Positions 1 to 11,654 are shown, numbered from the stretch's first letter. The stretch is 64,000 bases of DNA from Chrysopilus asiliformis (GCA_964034945.1 OZ035963.1:33511644-33575643), one strand, 5' to 3'. The notes: generated by a model from the letters alone, not told the origin. Translations and numbers: made by a program.

Positions 1-240
1 TCACCACCTTAGGAGTAGAATTTCCAAAAACTACCCAGTAGTAGAAATTCTTTGCTCAAATTTTAAGCTGGGCGTTGATTAGCCAGTCAGTCAGGACAAA
101 CAATTACATATAATACCGCTCCGCGGTTCATTCCCGCCCAGCGCTTCGGCCTTCAGCCTGCGGCCTGGGTGACTACTCCGCCTTCGGCCTCGGATCTCAC
201 TTCTCCAGGATGACCATTCCAATGAAGAAAATGGCATCGA
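1..240. repeat. Dispersed-repeat tail and G+C-rich patch
   Basis: 67-117 matches the tail at 27206-27262 (GCTGGGCGTTGATTAGCCAG, then TCAGTCAGG). 118-215 is a G+C-rich patch with repeated TTCGGCC and GCGGCC words, unlike the AT-rich surroundings. Confidence 0.45.
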
Positions 241-560
241 AATGCATTTCGCAGTTTAGGAGCTAGTAGGAGACGGGTTCAAGGGGTGCGGAGGGGGTAG
301 ATTTTAGTAGGCGAAAAATTTCCTTCGATGCCAACCTCTCTAACGGTAAAAACCGGATCAAAATTCCTCTTGAATTGCAGGAGATTGCAGAAGAGGTGTT
401 TTAGGAGTGGGAAGCGAGTAGATTTTAGATAGTGACGTTTTTCCTTGAGGGTTGACATCTGTAATCAAAATCCATTCAGTGAAAAATGCATCAAAATCCA
501 TTCAGCAGTATAGGAGATAATAGAAGAGCGGGTCAGAGGAGAGAAGAATATTCGTCAACT
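241..560. repeat. Degenerate tandem repeat, 125-bp family
   Basis: Units begin near 258 (AGGAGCTAGTAGGAGACGGG), 379 (AGGAGATTGCAGAAGAGGTG) and 513 (AGGAGATAATAGAAGAGCGG), with GGTAGATTTTAGTAG-type segments in between. Corresponds, inverted, to 56391-56653. Confidence 0.5.
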
Positions 561-1484
561 GCAAAGCTAATCAATAATTTCGGAGTATATCGTACCCTTG
601 TGTAAATTTTCAGCTAATTCGGTCCAGTGGTTTACGCGTTATTCTGTTGATTCCTTGAAAACAGGTTTGTGGTCGGGATAAATGATTGTGGGGGAAAAAC
701 TGGGGACTGTAGCAAAATAATACATAGCCTATAACCTGACCAGAGGTCAAATCGAACCACACTTTCCTCCTCTTCCATACAAATGAAATTATTTTTGCGA
801 TAATCTTAAAAACGGTTCATTTTTTTTCTAAAATTGCGTTCCATAGAGTTCTATGGGCCGATAATGACTTTCGAATGCAAAAACCGCGTCAAAATCGATT
901 ATGGTTTACTAGTAGAAATCGATCTTACAATACATGCATACATTCGCACGAACACACGGACACACACACACATACAGATACGTTGCGGACTCTTCGTACT
1001 GAGTCATGGGTATATGTCCAGGGACGTCCGGGGCTCCGCTATAATTTCGGTTTTTAAGTTATTTTAATACTTTTCTTATATGTAAGAAAGTTAGAAATTA
1101 AACTTTTGAGAAAAAAATTGAATTATAAACGCGTATTGCCAATTTTTAAACTGAATTTTTTGAAAATGTGTTTTTAAAAGTCTAAAAAGAGGACATATAT
1201 GGCCTTTCGACAATAGTGGAAAAAAAGAATTTTTCCTCTCAAATAGAGGATGTTTTAGCTCGCCTTTTCACGCCAAATATGCAACTCCCGTGGCAAAAAA
1301 TTTTGGCAGCTGGATTGTGCTCCATGAAATTAGTGTTGCCATATATATTTTGGTTGGAGGAAAATTCACTATTGTGGGAGTGCTACAAGTTTTTGAATGT
1401 GCGTTCAATATGTCTTAAAACGTTTTTATCCGAAGTCACATATTCAATAATGGCACAACAACAAAAAAAACGCAATATTTTTTT
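560..1484. other. Repeat-like DNA, no gene
   Basis: A short CACACACACACA run lies at 961-971. Frames at 834-1067 and 1216-1494 have no recognisable domain. Confidence 0.35.
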
Positions 1485-1549
1485 CTCGTTTTAAGACCAT
1501 TATTTGGTCTTAAAACGAGAAAAGACCATTATTTGGTCTTAAAACGAGA
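1485..1549. repeat. Perfect palindrome with extra arm
   Basis: CTCGTTTTAAGACCA (1485-1499) and TGGTCTTAAAACGAG (1505-1519) pair perfectly around TTATT. The right half is then repeated directly at 1520-1549. Confidence 0.9.
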
Positions 1550-1559
1550 TGTGCGGCGG

Positions 1560-2745
1560 GTACGGAGGCAACATCGTTCATAAAACCTCGATATATCGAA
1601 AATCGATGTTTTTTTAAGGCGACATCGATGTCAAAAAACATCGTCCTGAAAACATACCTCTATGTTTTTCCGATGTTTTGAAAAAGTTAAATTTAATTAA
1701 TAATTTAGCCACCTGGCGGATGCTCTAGTGTGGGTGGAGTGCACCCAGGTAGAATTAACACGGTTTTAATTCTTTTTATACGTTGAACCACCAAAAACCC
1801 GTTAGTTTTCGAGATATTCTAAAAAACTATTTTTTTTGAAATACCGGCATATCTTCATAACGGCTTGAGATACGGAGTTCTAGTAAAATACATAAATGTA
1901 GCAAATTGTATTGTCTCCAAGTTTTGTAATACATAAGACTACTGGAAAATGGTTAGTTTCGGAATAAATCGCAAAAAACGAAATCGTAGTTTTTAAAAAG
2001 CCGCCGTTTTGGTTACTTCCGGTTAACGGATTTCCACATCAGGACCAAATTTCTCTGTAAAATTTCATGGCTAGCTCTGGTATTTTTTGCGAAATATTGT
2101 ATAAAGACTGACAGACAGAAAGACGTTTTTGTGATAATGCTCCAATCGAATTAGGAGTGCTCGGGAAGTGTTTTTCAGACAAAATTAAGAGATGGAAATT
2201 TTTCATGGATTACTACAACTTTGTATAAGTAAAAGACTTTATTTCATGAATTATTACAACTTTTTATAAGTAAAATAATTTTTATTTGAAAAATTTCGGG
2301 CTACAGATCATATTGAAGTATTATTTATTTCTATCGATATTATTTCTATTCAAGTACCAGATTTCTCATGACCACAATTGAATACAACGAAATTAATTTT
2401 TAAATGAAACAATGGGGAATAGGAAAAATTTGATAGGAAACATCAAGTTTCGATCCCAAGAATTCGAAGTGGATCATTCATCAGGCAAACGCTTCGAATC
2501 TCTCTTTGTGACTTGACCGCGGAGGATGCGGATAGTAGAGTGGCTATATTAAATCTATTTAAAAACTAGTCCCTCTAGTCCTAAAATTAGTTTCTCTACT
2601 AATTTTATGAAGAGTAATGAGTAATGTTCTAACATCGTGGATAACAACATCGATACCTCGATATATCGGCCTGTTCAACATCGAGGTTAAAACTCAATAT
2701 TTTTCAACGATACCTCGATGTTTTGCAAACATCGACGTGATAGTG
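1560..2745. repeat. Element-like segment bounded by ATCGATGT clusters
   Basis: ACATCGA/TCGATGT and CCTCGATATATCG words cluster at 1578-1690 and again at 2633-2735. The pattern resembles two subterminal arrays of one element, but no terminal repeat is clear. Between them is unassigned DNA with transposon-flank phrases (2109-2125 GACTGACAGACAGAAAGACG). Confidence 0.4.
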
Positions 2746-3206
2746 GCTTTGACACATTTATATTGTATTTCCAAAATAGTTTTGTAAAAAAAAACTAATT
2801 TTTGAAAAAATCTCCACATTTTAATAAATACATGAATGGTCAGTATTGATATTTTCTACAAAAGTTTCACAAAAGAAACCGAAACTTGCACGAATGTGTA
2901 AATTTCGGCCGAAACCGAAACCGAAACCGAGATTTTGGTCCGGAACTATTTATCTAGTTTGAGACGACTAGCAAATTTAAAATTTTAATTTTTTTTTTGT
3001 GATATAAAAAGTAGAGTCCGATCGAATGTTAGTTTTGAGGCCGAAACCGAACTGCGGCCTTTTCATGACCTTTGGCCGAAGCCGAAGGTTTGCATAAAAA
3101 TTGAGTTGAATGTTTACCGTAAAGGAAAGGTGATTGCGGTTTTTTTAACACAGTTTTATGTCGTGAAAAGTAATAGAAACATTTGAAGATAAACAAAATC
3201 TAAGTT
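2746..3206. repeat. CCGAAA-type irregular repeat and spacer
   Basis: 2908-2932 reads CGGCCGAAACCGAAACCGAA; GGCCGAAACCGAA recurs at 3041 and GGCCGAAGCCGAA at 3074. Irregular, not a clean satellite. Confidence 0.4.
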
Positions 3207-3828
3207 CAGTAGAGACTCGGTAATTCGAACACTCGGTAATTTTAATACCACGCTAATTCGAATAACCATTTTTTATATTGGGTATCTTGTAACTCGTACT
3301 GCGGTTGATGTATATATTTTCTTATCGAGCATGGAAATGGCTTGAATACAATAATTAAGACATTTACCAGCAACATTTACGTGGTGGTATGTACTATCGT
3401 AACTGTACAGGTATTAATTTTAAAGCCAAAATTTCAAGTTTCTTTAAAAAGAATTGAATATTCTCACATAGGTATATATACTTTTTGACAGGCAAGAACA
3501 TTGTTACTTAATTTTAACTTGAAAATATATTTTTTTGCCACTAACCCGGCCCTTACACGCGTATGTAGAGCTGACACAGTCGCTGACACAGTCTCGTGTA
3601 AATGCACTGACTGCTAGTTCGCTAAATGTATTTTAATTCGTTGTCAGTAATTTGACATTTGAAGTCTGTGCTACTGACAGACTTTATAGTCGCGTGTAAG
3701 GGCCGGGTAAGACTGTTTGTGCACCATCTTTTTTATATGCACCACAAAAAAGAATCCAGTAATTAGGAAATCTCCGTGGTTCGAATTAGGTACGGTTTCT
3801 ATTGATTCGAATTACCAAATCTCTACTG
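3207..3828. mobile_element. Pogo/Tigger-like MITE (622 bp) with nested MITE
   Basis: Ends CAGTAGAGACTCGGTAATTC and, inverted, CAGTAGAGATTTGGTAATTC (two differences in 23). TAATTCGAA recurs near both ends. The right flank is TA; the left flank reads TT and may have mutated. Confidence 0.7.
3545..3707. mobile_element. TAA-flanked MITE (163 bp)
   Basis: Perfect 17-bp terminal repeats CCCGGCCCTTACACGCG, with TAA at 3542-3544 and 3708-3710. A 3-bp TWA duplication suggests PIF/Harbinger. The interior repeats CTGACA/TGTCAG. Confidence 0.85.
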
Positions 3829-4447
3829 TATAAACAATTCCCAACAATAATTAAGGTGAATTTTGGAAATATTGAGGAAAAAAACTGTACCTAATAAATA
3901 GTCAACTGACGACTCTAAAAGTTTTCCTACAACGCGCTTTTATAGAATTTTGAAAACAGTTTTGGGAAAAAATTAGAAATTCAATCGCAACACAACTTTA
4001 GCAATTAATTTGCATTACGAAAAAATATATATTTGCTTTGATTTTCTGCGATTTTTCTTATTTTAGGTCTCGATTAGAAATAAATGTCGACTTTTTTATG
4101 TCCTACATAAAAAAATAAATATAAAGAAAACTACGGTTGCCAGGTAATCGTAAAATACTTTATATGGTGTGATTTCAAATTTTCGAAAAGATTCAATTGA
4201 ATCTTAACATTTCGACTGAAATTTTTCATCTTCATAATCATTGAAAATCCAATCGGACTGGATTTTCATGTATTAAGCACAATTGCATTATAGAGGATTT
4301 TCTCTGTATAACTTTTTAAATACGATGCACAGTTTTTAAGGAAATTGTAAAAAAAACCTCTTCATTTGTTAGGGTTTGTGAGAGGAGGCAAGGAATGGTT
4401 TAATGAAGTTTTGATGTTTGATGGAGTTTTGTAAAATTGCGTTGTGA
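3829..4447. other. AT-rich spacer
   Basis: Nothing recognised. Confidence 0.35.
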
Positions 4448-4720
4448 ATATCGTCGGCTAAAAGTGAAATTGTGCTAAGTCCATTTGGTATATGTAATTT
4501 TCCAGAAGAGCAATAAAAACCTTGTTAAATCATTTTAATTTTCATTTAAAGAAAACAGAGTCTCTTTTAAAGAAAATTGAACCCAATTTAATTCTCATTT
4601 AAAGAAAACTCAGTGTTATTAAAAGAGAATTAAAATGATTTAACATGGTTTTTATTGCTCTTCTGGAAAATTACATATACCAAATGGACTTAGCACAATT
4701 TCACTTTTAGCCGACGATAT
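4448..4720. mobile_element. Foldback MITE (273 bp)
   Basis: Arms of about 93 bp (4448-4540 and 4628-4720) begin ATATCGTCGGCTAAAAGTGA and pair with about one mismatch. The centre has three TTTAAAGAAAA words. Target duplication not clear. Confidence 0.88.
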
Positions 4721-5033
4721 GTACTTTTGTCTGATTTTTTTTCGATACAACGTTCGTAAACGACGTACGTCAAGTCTCTTGCTCAATTCGTTATCATGTT
4801 ATCGTGCCTATGGACAGACAGATGGACAGAAAAACGGACATACTTGCAAAATCTAGTCATTCTAAAGATCCTAGCGTAATTCATTGTTTTTGTCCGACGA
4901 TTAGTTCTTTGCGTTACAAATGGTAGAGCAACACTGATTTTAGATTAAGTTTATGTAGATTTAAGGGTAAATTTAAAACGAAATGATTATGAAGATAAGA
5001 CTTTAAGGTGCAATCTAAACCCTTTTTTGTCTA
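4721..5033. repeat. Repeat fragments with GACAGACAG words
   Basis: 4808-4850 has TGGACAGACAGATGGACAGA followed by CATACTTGCAAAATCTAGTC. Possibly an end of a helentron-like relative. Confidence 0.35.
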
Positions 5034-5245
5034 TTTTTATACCCGTATGGTGAATGATTCTACATAAAACTCCCATACATCAAAATCCGATTGGAATAAA
5101 TTAAAAAAAATCTTCTTGAAAAGTTTGACTTCAAAGTGGAATTTTGATACAACTGTCCGCCGTTCACTTAAACTTCGAACAACGCCATTTCACCATACGG
5201 GTTTTTAATAATTGCCAGATTGGCAATTATAGCTTTTGTTATGTA
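5034..5245 (+). mobile_element. Helentron-like repeat copy F, internally deleted
   Basis: Keeps ATACCCGTATGGTGA, then jumps directly to ATGATTCTACATAAAACTCC and continues to the subterminal repeat, hairpin and GCTTTTGTTATGTA end. The whole middle with the GTCY tract is missing. Confidence 0.8.
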
Positions 5246-7297
5246 TACTTATTAGTTTTATCAAGTTTATATGTTGTAAAGGAATGCGGAAAATTAAACA
5301 TTACGACTTTTAGGCGTATTTTTACTAACTGAATCGTAATTTCACAATTAATTTACTAATTTTCAACTCATTTTCTACAGAGATTTTCCTCAATTGTTAC
5401 ACTTAAGCAAAGGGGGTTTGTAAACATTTTTAAACAACCGAACTTTGCCCTGTAGAACACCCGTAGATTAATTAGATCTTCTGCCTTGTGAATATAATAT
5501 ATTCGATAATTCTGGGCAATTTAAACATAATTTATATTTTACTGATATTAATAATTTTAAAACAATAACCTTTTATAGCATTGCAATTAATAACTGCCAC
5601 GCAAATATGTATTTTACTCCTTTTCGGCAAATATTAATCAATTTTTTCGCTGGAATTATTCCTTTACTATGTAAATCTCCTTGCTGCCGTCGGTTTTTCT
5701 TTGCATCCAATAAATACAATTATTATGTATGAATCAACATTTAAAAATCTTCTAACTTGTAATTAGTGCCACTTTGTAATCATTTTACACACTTTTTAGT
5801 AAGCTCACTTGATTATTTTTTAGTAAACACAGTATTTAACCACCACTTGCAATTAAACGGAAGCTTCTTTAATTGAAATTTAAATTAATATCAAAAATAC
5901 GAAAGAGTAAATAAATATTATGAAAATTTCCATTTATGCACACTGAAATTATGACGATGGAACGCAAAGTGAATTTTTTGCAGCGACTCGATTTAAAAAT
6001 ATTTCGCAACCAGTGATATCGAGTATCAGCGAATGTTTATGCATCATATGCAAGTTTTTCAAAACTTTTCCTAAGTTTGTCAGATATTCAAAACTTTTTT
6101 TTTTGTATTTTTCAGAAAAAGTTGGAAAAGCGTATTTTTTTTGGAGGATTTAAAAACCGTTTTTAATGTTTCAAAATGTTTTTACTTTTTAGAACAGGGA
6201 GAATTTTCTCTATATAGCAATGTTGTGTCTTTTTTACTAAATGCCATTTCGCAAAGCGAAATAGAATTGTATTTTTTTTGGTGGTAAGTTATAATATCTT
6301 TTACGTTGAGAAAAATGCTATATATTCGTGATTCGTTTATTTATTTATTTTGATGTTTTCTTCATTTAAAAACGGTGATAAGAAGCAGAGATGCTCTCGT
6401 TAACTCTGAATAGTTATTTGAACTCTTTCGTAATATGAAGCGTTGATGTGTTTGTTTCTTGTACGATTGTGTGTTTTTTTTGGAATTCTATCAGAATATG
6501 GGATGCTGGGGATATTGGATGCCGCGAAATGATATACACCTACATATTATGTCGCCCAGAGTTAATGTTTTTTTTAGTTTTTCTTTTTTTCCAATGATGG
6601 AGGGATTTAAGTTTCGTTATTTTCCGACTTGTATTTATCTCATGTTTTAATATACTCTCGACTCTTTTCTTTCTACCAATGTTTATTGATGCTGTTTGTA
6701 ATTTTTCTAGAGAAGGATGAATGGCTTTTCCATCTATGGTTTGAGTTTTTCTCCTACAATACTAACAATTTTCATATACTACTTGTATACTTTTTTTTTT
6801 TACTTTTGGTAATGCGCACTAAAGATATGAAATTTGTATAATATCAGCTGGTTCAATTCCTATTAGAATTTGTTCCCACAAGATGTGATAGAATCAAGAG
6901 AAAAAATATGTATTTGTGTAAAGATTCTTTTTCTCTTTCTATGGAAAATTCATCTTGTTTACTTTTTCCAACATGGAACACTTTTCTTATTTTCTTTTCA
7001 ATAAAATATTTGATGATGCTGAGATTCCAACTAATATGGATTTTGCGCAGTTGGGGAAAAAATACAATTTAGCAGTTTTTCCAAAATCAAAATTCAGCTC
7101 TGTTTAAGTAAGGGTTTCAGAGTTAATGAATATTTTGTATCAAATTAGTCAGAAATTTCCAAAAAAATCGCAATAAATCTATCAATGCTATAATTTTTAG
7201 TTTTCATATATTCACTGTGATAATTACAATTTTAACTAAATAAATTCTCATTTTCTGTTTGCTTTAATTAAATTTGTTTTTTCACAGAGTTTTAGTA
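5246..7297. other. AT-rich intergenic DNA, nothing recognised
   Basis: No TIR pair, tandem array or domain-bearing frame. Several short frames are hydrophobic because of T-rich codons. Confidence 0.4.
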
Positions 7298-8106
7298 CAC
7301 TCTAGAAAATTTTATTGTAATTTTACCACTAAAATAGTAGGAAACCATTTTCCTACTATAATAGTACTAAAATTAAACCGAGACGTAATGGCTTAAAAGC
7401 TATGTATTTTTACTCATTTTGTGGCGTACAAAAGCCACTTTTACGGGGGAACTTTAAAATAAATAAGACGTAAGAGCACAATACTGGTGTAAACTTACGA
7501 CATTTTTTGCTTAAAATTACACCGAAAATGGTATTAGAATTTCTTGGCTTATACGGTCTGCAAAAACAAAAAATAATAATTATATTAAATAATTATATTA
7601 TTTTTGCGGATGTTTTCACATCCAAATTTCCCCCTAACAGGTCGGGCATGTCTGCCCTGAAAACCCATCAGGAGCCTGTTTCTGGTATGGAAGCTGGCTC
7701 ACCGGCATCAGAGCCTGCTTTACCAGCTTCCACGCAGGCTTACAGGATTTTGGTGGAGTAAAACTCGATTCGAGTATTTATACTCCGATGCCACAAACCT
7801 TATGCGAATTATAAGGTTAAGGCATTGTGAAATAATGAAATTGTCCGTTCAATAATGCAAAAATATCCTGCGAGCATGTTTTTACACCAAAATGAGAGTA
7901 AAAATATGAATATTGGTCGAAATTTTACGTAAGGTTTAAAATTACCCTATTTCTAGTGTAAGATTAATGTTTTTTTGGGTGAGTTTACAACTTAAATGGT
8001 GTGCGAGCTAAATTCTGATTTTTTTCGAAATTTTACGACTTTTTTGCAAATTTACCACGTTTTTACCCCATTTTTCGGTTTAAATTCAAATTCATTTTCT
8101 ACAGTG
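7298..8106. mobile_element. TA-flanked CAC-ended element, TTTTAC motif family (809 bp)
   Basis: Ends CACTCTAGAAAAT and, inverted, CACTGTAGAAAAT, with TA on both sides. TTTTAC/GTAAAA words recur throughout. A hairpin AGTAGGAAA/TTTCCTACT is at 7336-7360. The hairpin-rich module at 7625-7830 appears to be inserted in it. Confidence 0.65.
7625..7830. repeat. Hairpin-rich module, copy 1
   Basis: G+C-richer than the surrounding element. In order: GGGCA/TGCCC hairpin (about 7644-7657); stem 1 GGAAGCTGG (7689-7697) with CCAGCTTCC (7723-7731); AGCCTGC (7712-7718) able to pair with GCAGGCT (7734-7740), which would make a pseudoknot with stem 1; stem 3 GGAGT (7755-7759) with ACTCC (7782-7786) enclosing ACTCG-att-CGAGT; and AACCTTAT/ATAAGGTT. 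The second copy is at 55992-56150. An 84-codon frame across it is not recognisable. Confidence 0.6.
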
Positions 8107-9467
8107 TACTTTAACTGCATCAAGTCGGTTTCTTGCATTTGCGATTCTTCTACTTTAAAAAAAAAACAGATTTTTTTAACTGTTTGAAGGGCCATAAAAA
8201 ATGTGCATTTAAGAAATTGCCATTTCGGATTTAAGGAGCATTTGAGCCGAGCGATAATTTATTTTCCAAGACTTCGAGTTGATGTTTTTTCCGGGAACCT
8301 GGCATCATGCGGCTTAATGTGTAAATAGGACCAAATCCAGGGGACAAAAATCCGTCTCTATCTACTCCTCCATGACACGTATAACTTGTCAATTTTCCTA
8401 TGTTCAAACCAGTCCTACGACAATCTATGTAAAATTTCAGGTCAATCGGCTCAGGCATTTTCAAGTAAAAGTGGTAAAAGAGGATCCAACAGAAAGATAG
8501 ACACCAAACTCATTTTCATATATTACTAGAGGCTTCGCCCCTGGCTGCTTTGCAGTCCAACCCATCTTTCGCGGGTCAGCCTTCGGTATCCCATTTCACG
8601 CGTCCTTGGGCTGCGCATTAAAACTAGATTTCTACCAGGCCCGTAGTCAGGAGGGCGAAATTTTGGTCATTCACCCAAAAAAGCCAAAATTTATAAATTC
8701 AATCTTTCAGTCGAGGTGTCTTTTGCCTATAGTATTTCTATTTAAAAAGAATCTTTCAAAATTGTAAACAAAAATACAATATGAGGAAATAAAATGTTTA
8801 TAGTAAGTGTAGGAATTTTTTATATCATTCTTCTAGGGTTCAAAAAATATCGATGTTTTTTTCGATATCTCTAATTTCTTCCTCGAAAAATGTTGAAATT
8901 AAATGAACTGCGTTAAAATAGTATATTTGTTGTTATGATATAAATACAATCATGATCAAATTTGGTTCTGAGAAAAATTCAAATAAATGATCAAGTGAGA
9001 ATTTAAAATGACTATTGTGAATTATTTTTTTCACTTTGGTGAACAAAAAAGTAGGTACTGTCAACTAATTTCATCAACGATTCTCAGGATCACCTTTGTG
9101 CCATTAAATTTCCTCCACTCGCGAGTCATACCGGAGAATCCTAGGTAAATATACTTGATAAGTTTGTTTTCTCGGAACCTGACAAGGTAAAAAGATAATT
9201 TTATTTATTTAGTTCTTAATTGTCAAATGAAAGCAGTCAAATTAAAACATTTGCATCTCCTTCATCATATATTTCCTATTCCCTAACTTTTGATAAACAT
9301 TCACTTTCGGCTCACTGTTTCTTCACCGCAGTGAAGAAATATTACCGCGCCTTTGACTACGTGCATCTCTTTCTTTGAGTCATTTTGAACTGCTCACTAA
9401 ATGTTCACTAGCATTGACTTCAGGTGAACATTCACTTGCTTGGCTGCAGAGTATTTACCTTCGTGTG
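8107..9467. repeat. Repeat-tail-like DNA with a G+C-rich patch
   Basis: 8225-8520 reads TTTCAGGTCAATCGGCTCAG and similar transposon-flank phrases. 8525-8640 is an unusual G+C-rich patch (GGCTTCGCCCCTGGCTGC, CAGCCTTCGGTATCCC) comparable in style to 125-215. 8640-9467 unassigned. Confidence 0.35.
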
Positions 9468-9475
9468 GTTTTAAT

Positions 9476-10852
9476 CAGTGTTGTGCCGGTTTTTTACGTA
9501 AAGTAATTTACCTAGTTTTTTACGCGTAAAAAATTACGCGTAAAAATCCTCAATTTTAACGTAAAAAACGTAAAAAACGTAAAAAACTGTAAAAAACCTA
9601 AAACATTGATGATAAAAAGTTTTATATCATAGCCAGTCACTAAATATAGTAATTATTCGTAAATAAATCATCTTAGATCAATAAAAAGGTTAATAGTCTT
9701 CAGCAAACACAGAAAAGTATTCAAAAGCATTTCCTCTTGAAAGTGAAAAAGATTTTAAACTCGGAGTTCAAAAACTGTTTATATCCTTTCATTACATTAC
9801 GTCCGCCTACTTATTTTAACGTTAATTAATGTGAATAATGTGGAGAGATTTGCGACATATGGGCTTTTTTAACCCTTTGTTGCAGTGTTGTTGTACAATA
9901 CCTTTTCTAATTCAGTTTTTTAACATTATAACATATATTTCATGCACTTATATTGACTAAATTCATTTCGTAAGTATCCTAGGACATCAATTGTTATGAA
10001 AAAAAAGTAATGTGCGCTTTTTTTATAATTACTGCATTTTATAAATAAATAAAGAGGAAAACAGTAGCTATTTTGCAGATTAAATGTAACTGTGGCAAAT
10101 CTATTACAGTTAAAAAATCGGTAATTAGCTTTATAAAAGTTTTTGGGGTCGCTAATTACGAATTTGAAGTCAAAACTTCAAAATTCAAAATGGCGGATCC
10201 AATATGGCGGTCGAAAAAGATAAAATTACGTACTAGTTTTCAACGTAATCTAATGAATTTTATCTTTTTTGACCGCCATATTGGATCCGCCATTTTGATT
10301 TTTGAAGTTTTGACTTCAGATTCGTAATTAGCGACCCCAAAAACCCTCGGATACAAAAAACCGTGAAAATTAATTCCATAGAAAAATGTATGCGTGAAAG
10401 GGTTAAAGAAACATATTTGGACTAGTTGTTGCAGCAACAAGCGTAATTTTAAAGTTTGCATCAAAAAATCGTTTTTAAACACAAGGGGACTCATTCCGAA
10501 GGCGTAAATTGAAACAAAACTGGAAAAAGGGAAAAGAAATTCTAAAAACTGGAAAAATTCCATTCAAACAACTGTTCTAATTTGAGTTAATAGACTGTCA
10601 TACTTAGTAGTACAGTCTATTAAGTGCTGATGTCCACTCTCTATATTATAGGATCTCTAATAAAATGCTGAGAAAAACTTTAAAACAGACTGTCATACTT
10701 TGTAGGAACTGCGATGTCCCATTTTTTAGGTTTTTTACTATTTTTTACGTTTTTTACGGTTTTTTACGTTTTTTACCAGTTTTTTACATTTTTTACGTTT
10801 TTTACGTGAAAAATGTAAAAAACTGTTTTTTACGCCGTTTTGCCCAACACTG
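9476..10852. mobile_element. hAT-type element, non-autonomous (1.4 kb)
   Basis: Ends CAGTGTTGTGC and, inverted, CAGTGTTGGGC, with a perfect 8-bp target duplication GTTTTAAT at 9468-9475 and 10853-10860. Both end regions carry runs of CGTAAAAAA/TTTTTTACG (9490-9600 and 10720-10840). No transposase. A foldback repeat lies inside at 10139-10344. Confidence 0.92.
10139..10344. repeat. Foldback repeat with ATGGCGGATCC arms
   Basis: Two arms of about 90 bp pair almost perfectly: GTTTTTGGGGTCGCTAATTA, then TTGAAGTCAAAACTTCAAAA and ATGGCGGATCCAATATGGCG. Outer parts of the arms match the GGGGTCGCTGAATCCG fragments elsewhere in the window, so this looks like the parent structure. Confidence 0.88.
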
Positions 10853-10860
10853 GTTTTAAT

Positions 10861-11654
10861 ATTATTGTATTATAGATTTTCGAAATGGAATTCATAAAAA
10901 TTTTACAAAAAAGTAAAAAAAATCTATAGTTATCTATAGTCAAACATATAGATAGCAATCTTAAATATATATTCTAATAGGACAAATAAAGTGAAAAAAT
11001 TAACTTTTTTCGGTAAACTCGAAAAAATGACATATCTGTATGAAAGAAGTGGAATAGAGTGGTCCGATTGAATTTTGATGTATTTTTTGTCTCTATCATA
11101 TTTTGAATACGATGGGCCGTTTTCAAGAAAATCACAAAAACTGTCCAATTTGTATGGCAGCGGATACAAACAGCAGTATTTAAAAAAATGGGTGGCATAT
11201 TTTCCATTTCAATAGATAATCAACTTAAGTGTACAGTTTCACTAAAATCTTTTTAGCGGTTTTGACGTGATGCGGTGACAGACCGATAAACAGACAGAGT
11301 AATTCCACGGATAATTTGTGGGTTATATTGCTGTTATTTAACACGATTTACTTTTTCACGTCACGAAAAAAAATTTGCTGATAAATGTTAAAAAAGTATA
11401 AAAAGTACAATACAGTACTTTTTCTAAGTATTGGTATTATGTCCTCTGAGAGCTATAAATTGAATCTGTGTTCAAGGTTATTCGTAAATGGATTTCAAAT
11501 CTGAACATGTCGAACAAACTTTAAGATTTAATTTCCAAAGTATATGTCCTTCGAATTTTTAACTCAATTTTTTTTTATAATTCTAGCCAGAGCTTAGGGG
11601 AATACTCTTAAATGAAAGATAAAGGTTGACATTATAACAATTTTCTATGGCCTG
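10861..11654. other. Unassigned repeat-like DNA
   Basis: 11273-11302 (GCGGTGACAGACCGATAAAC, then AGACAGAG) resembles the start of GACA tracts in the helentron-like family. Nothing else recognised. Confidence 0.3.

Noticed and set aside
2908..2932. Telomere-type CCGAAA repeat
   Set aside because: Only three or four irregular units, not the TTAGG or fly-type telomere form, and in the middle of decayed repeats.
7712..7740. Conserved pseudoknot AGCCTGC/GCAGGCT in the hairpin module
   Set aside because: The second copy has two mismatches in this helix, so it is not supported as a conserved structure. Only stems 1 and 3 are.
7763..7786. tRNA-like or SINE B-box reading of the ACTCGATTCGAGT hairpin
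   Set aside because: No A box, acceptor stem or cloverleaf can be drawn around it.
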